A DNA stretch of 32,054 bases, taken from assembly GCF_018617855.1 (NCBI RefSeq), contig NZ_JACSKY010000017.1, positions 1 to 32,054 on the forward strand, in the 5' to 3' direction. The position numbers and the translations under genes are program-made. The first letter of the stretch is position 1, and each line of letters starts with the position of its first letter. This DNA is from Exiguobacterium qingdaonense (GTDB lineage: Bacteria > Bacillota > Bacilli > Exiguobacteriales > Exiguobacteriaceae). Below are positions 31,794 through 32,054 of this stretch, piece after piece. The notes under the pieces were generated by a model. It was not told the origin of the DNA. It did not search any database and saw only the letters and a list, made by a program, of their open reading frames with translations.

Positions 31794-31870
31794 GCACCCT
31801 TAGCTCAGCTGGATAGAGCGTTAGACTACGAATCTAAAGGCCGGGAGTTCGAATCTCTCAGGGTGCACCA
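31794..31870 (+). tRNA. tRNA-Arg (ACG)
   Basis: The acceptor is GCACCCT/AGGGTGC, the anticodon loop CTACGAA, with encoded CCA. The first anticodon base A is expected to be changed to inosine by TadA. Confidence 0.97.
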
Positions 31871-31880
31871 TTCTTTTTAT

Positions 31881-31957
<77 letters not shown>

Positions 31958-32054
31958 TTTAAACTGACGAACTTTGAAAACTGAACGATGAGGCAAAAAT
32001 AAGTTTTACAATTTTTGAATGAAGCGCAAGCTTCGTCAATCTAAGAGCTATATC
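31958..32054 (+). other. Leader of a 16S rRNA gene that begins just past the window
   Basis: CTTTGAAAACTGAAC (31973-31987) is the element commonly found before Bacillales rRNA genes, and the last bases (GAGCTATATC) resemble sequences immediately before 16S genes. The arms GAAGC and GCTTC near 32022-32034 form a small hairpin. The 16S gene itself is not in the window, so this is inferred. Confidence 0.65.

Overview
The window looks like the chromosome of a low-to-mid GC Gram-positive bacterium of the order Bacillales, most like Exiguobacterium. This is an inference from three things: many AGGAGG-type ribosome binding sites and intrinsic terminators; close homologues of Bacillus proteins (YajQ, YycC, YitT, YwiC, YqgC, YwpF, NdoA, RsbV/RsbW/SigB, Tex); and the order rhomboid - acpS - alr - mazEF - sigB operon - tex - tRNAs, which matches the ydcA-acpS-alrA-ndoAI-ndoA-rsb/sigB-ydcI-trnS region of Bacillus subtilis. 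No sporulation gene, prophage, insertion sequence or CRISPR array is visible. Coding density is very high and several terminator hairpins contain the stop codon of the gene they end.

Left part (1-9085). A minus-strand pair (yajQ and a phosphodiesterase-like gene) faces away from a type I pullulanase. Then come a 54-residue YycC-like gene, an orphan protein, an RND/MMPL transporter, a YitT-family membrane protein behind a structured 5' leader with a 15-codon leader ORF and a hairpin that hides the ribosome binding site, a DUF4367-like membrane protein, a small two-helix membrane protein and YwiC.

Middle part (9082-20646). A DUF4003-like gene and a YbjN-family gene precede a sulfur-stress module. 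In it, a CstR-like repressor is divergent from a rhodanese and a four-domain CoA-disulfide reductase/rhodanese/TusA/DsrE fusion, and operator-like palindromes sit between the -35 and -10 boxes of both promoters. An AGCS amino-acid symporter follows, with a CodY-like box and a long palindrome at its promoter. Next is a DUF1877-like gene, a tiny one-helix ORF, a zinc-binding lipoprotein (ZnuA/AdcA type) with six 12-residue His/Glu repeats and a Zur-like box, an anchored esterase, a histidine phosphatase, YqgC (DUF456), YwpF and a small membrane protein.

Right part (20680-32054). pncA and pncB form a nicotinamide/nicotinate salvage operon. A pterin-carbinolamine dehydratase overlaps an HmoB/TRAP-like gene, followed by a YtxH-like protein. 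The conserved core then follows: rhomboid, acpS-alr, mazEF (antitoxin and NdoA toxin), a minimal rsbV-rsbW-sigB operon behind a sigma-B-type promoter, and tex. The window ends with tandem sigma-A promoters and ten tRNAs (Asn, Ser, Glu, Val, Asp, Gln, Lys, Leu, Arg, Ile) leading into what reads as the leader of a 16S rRNA gene just outside the window.
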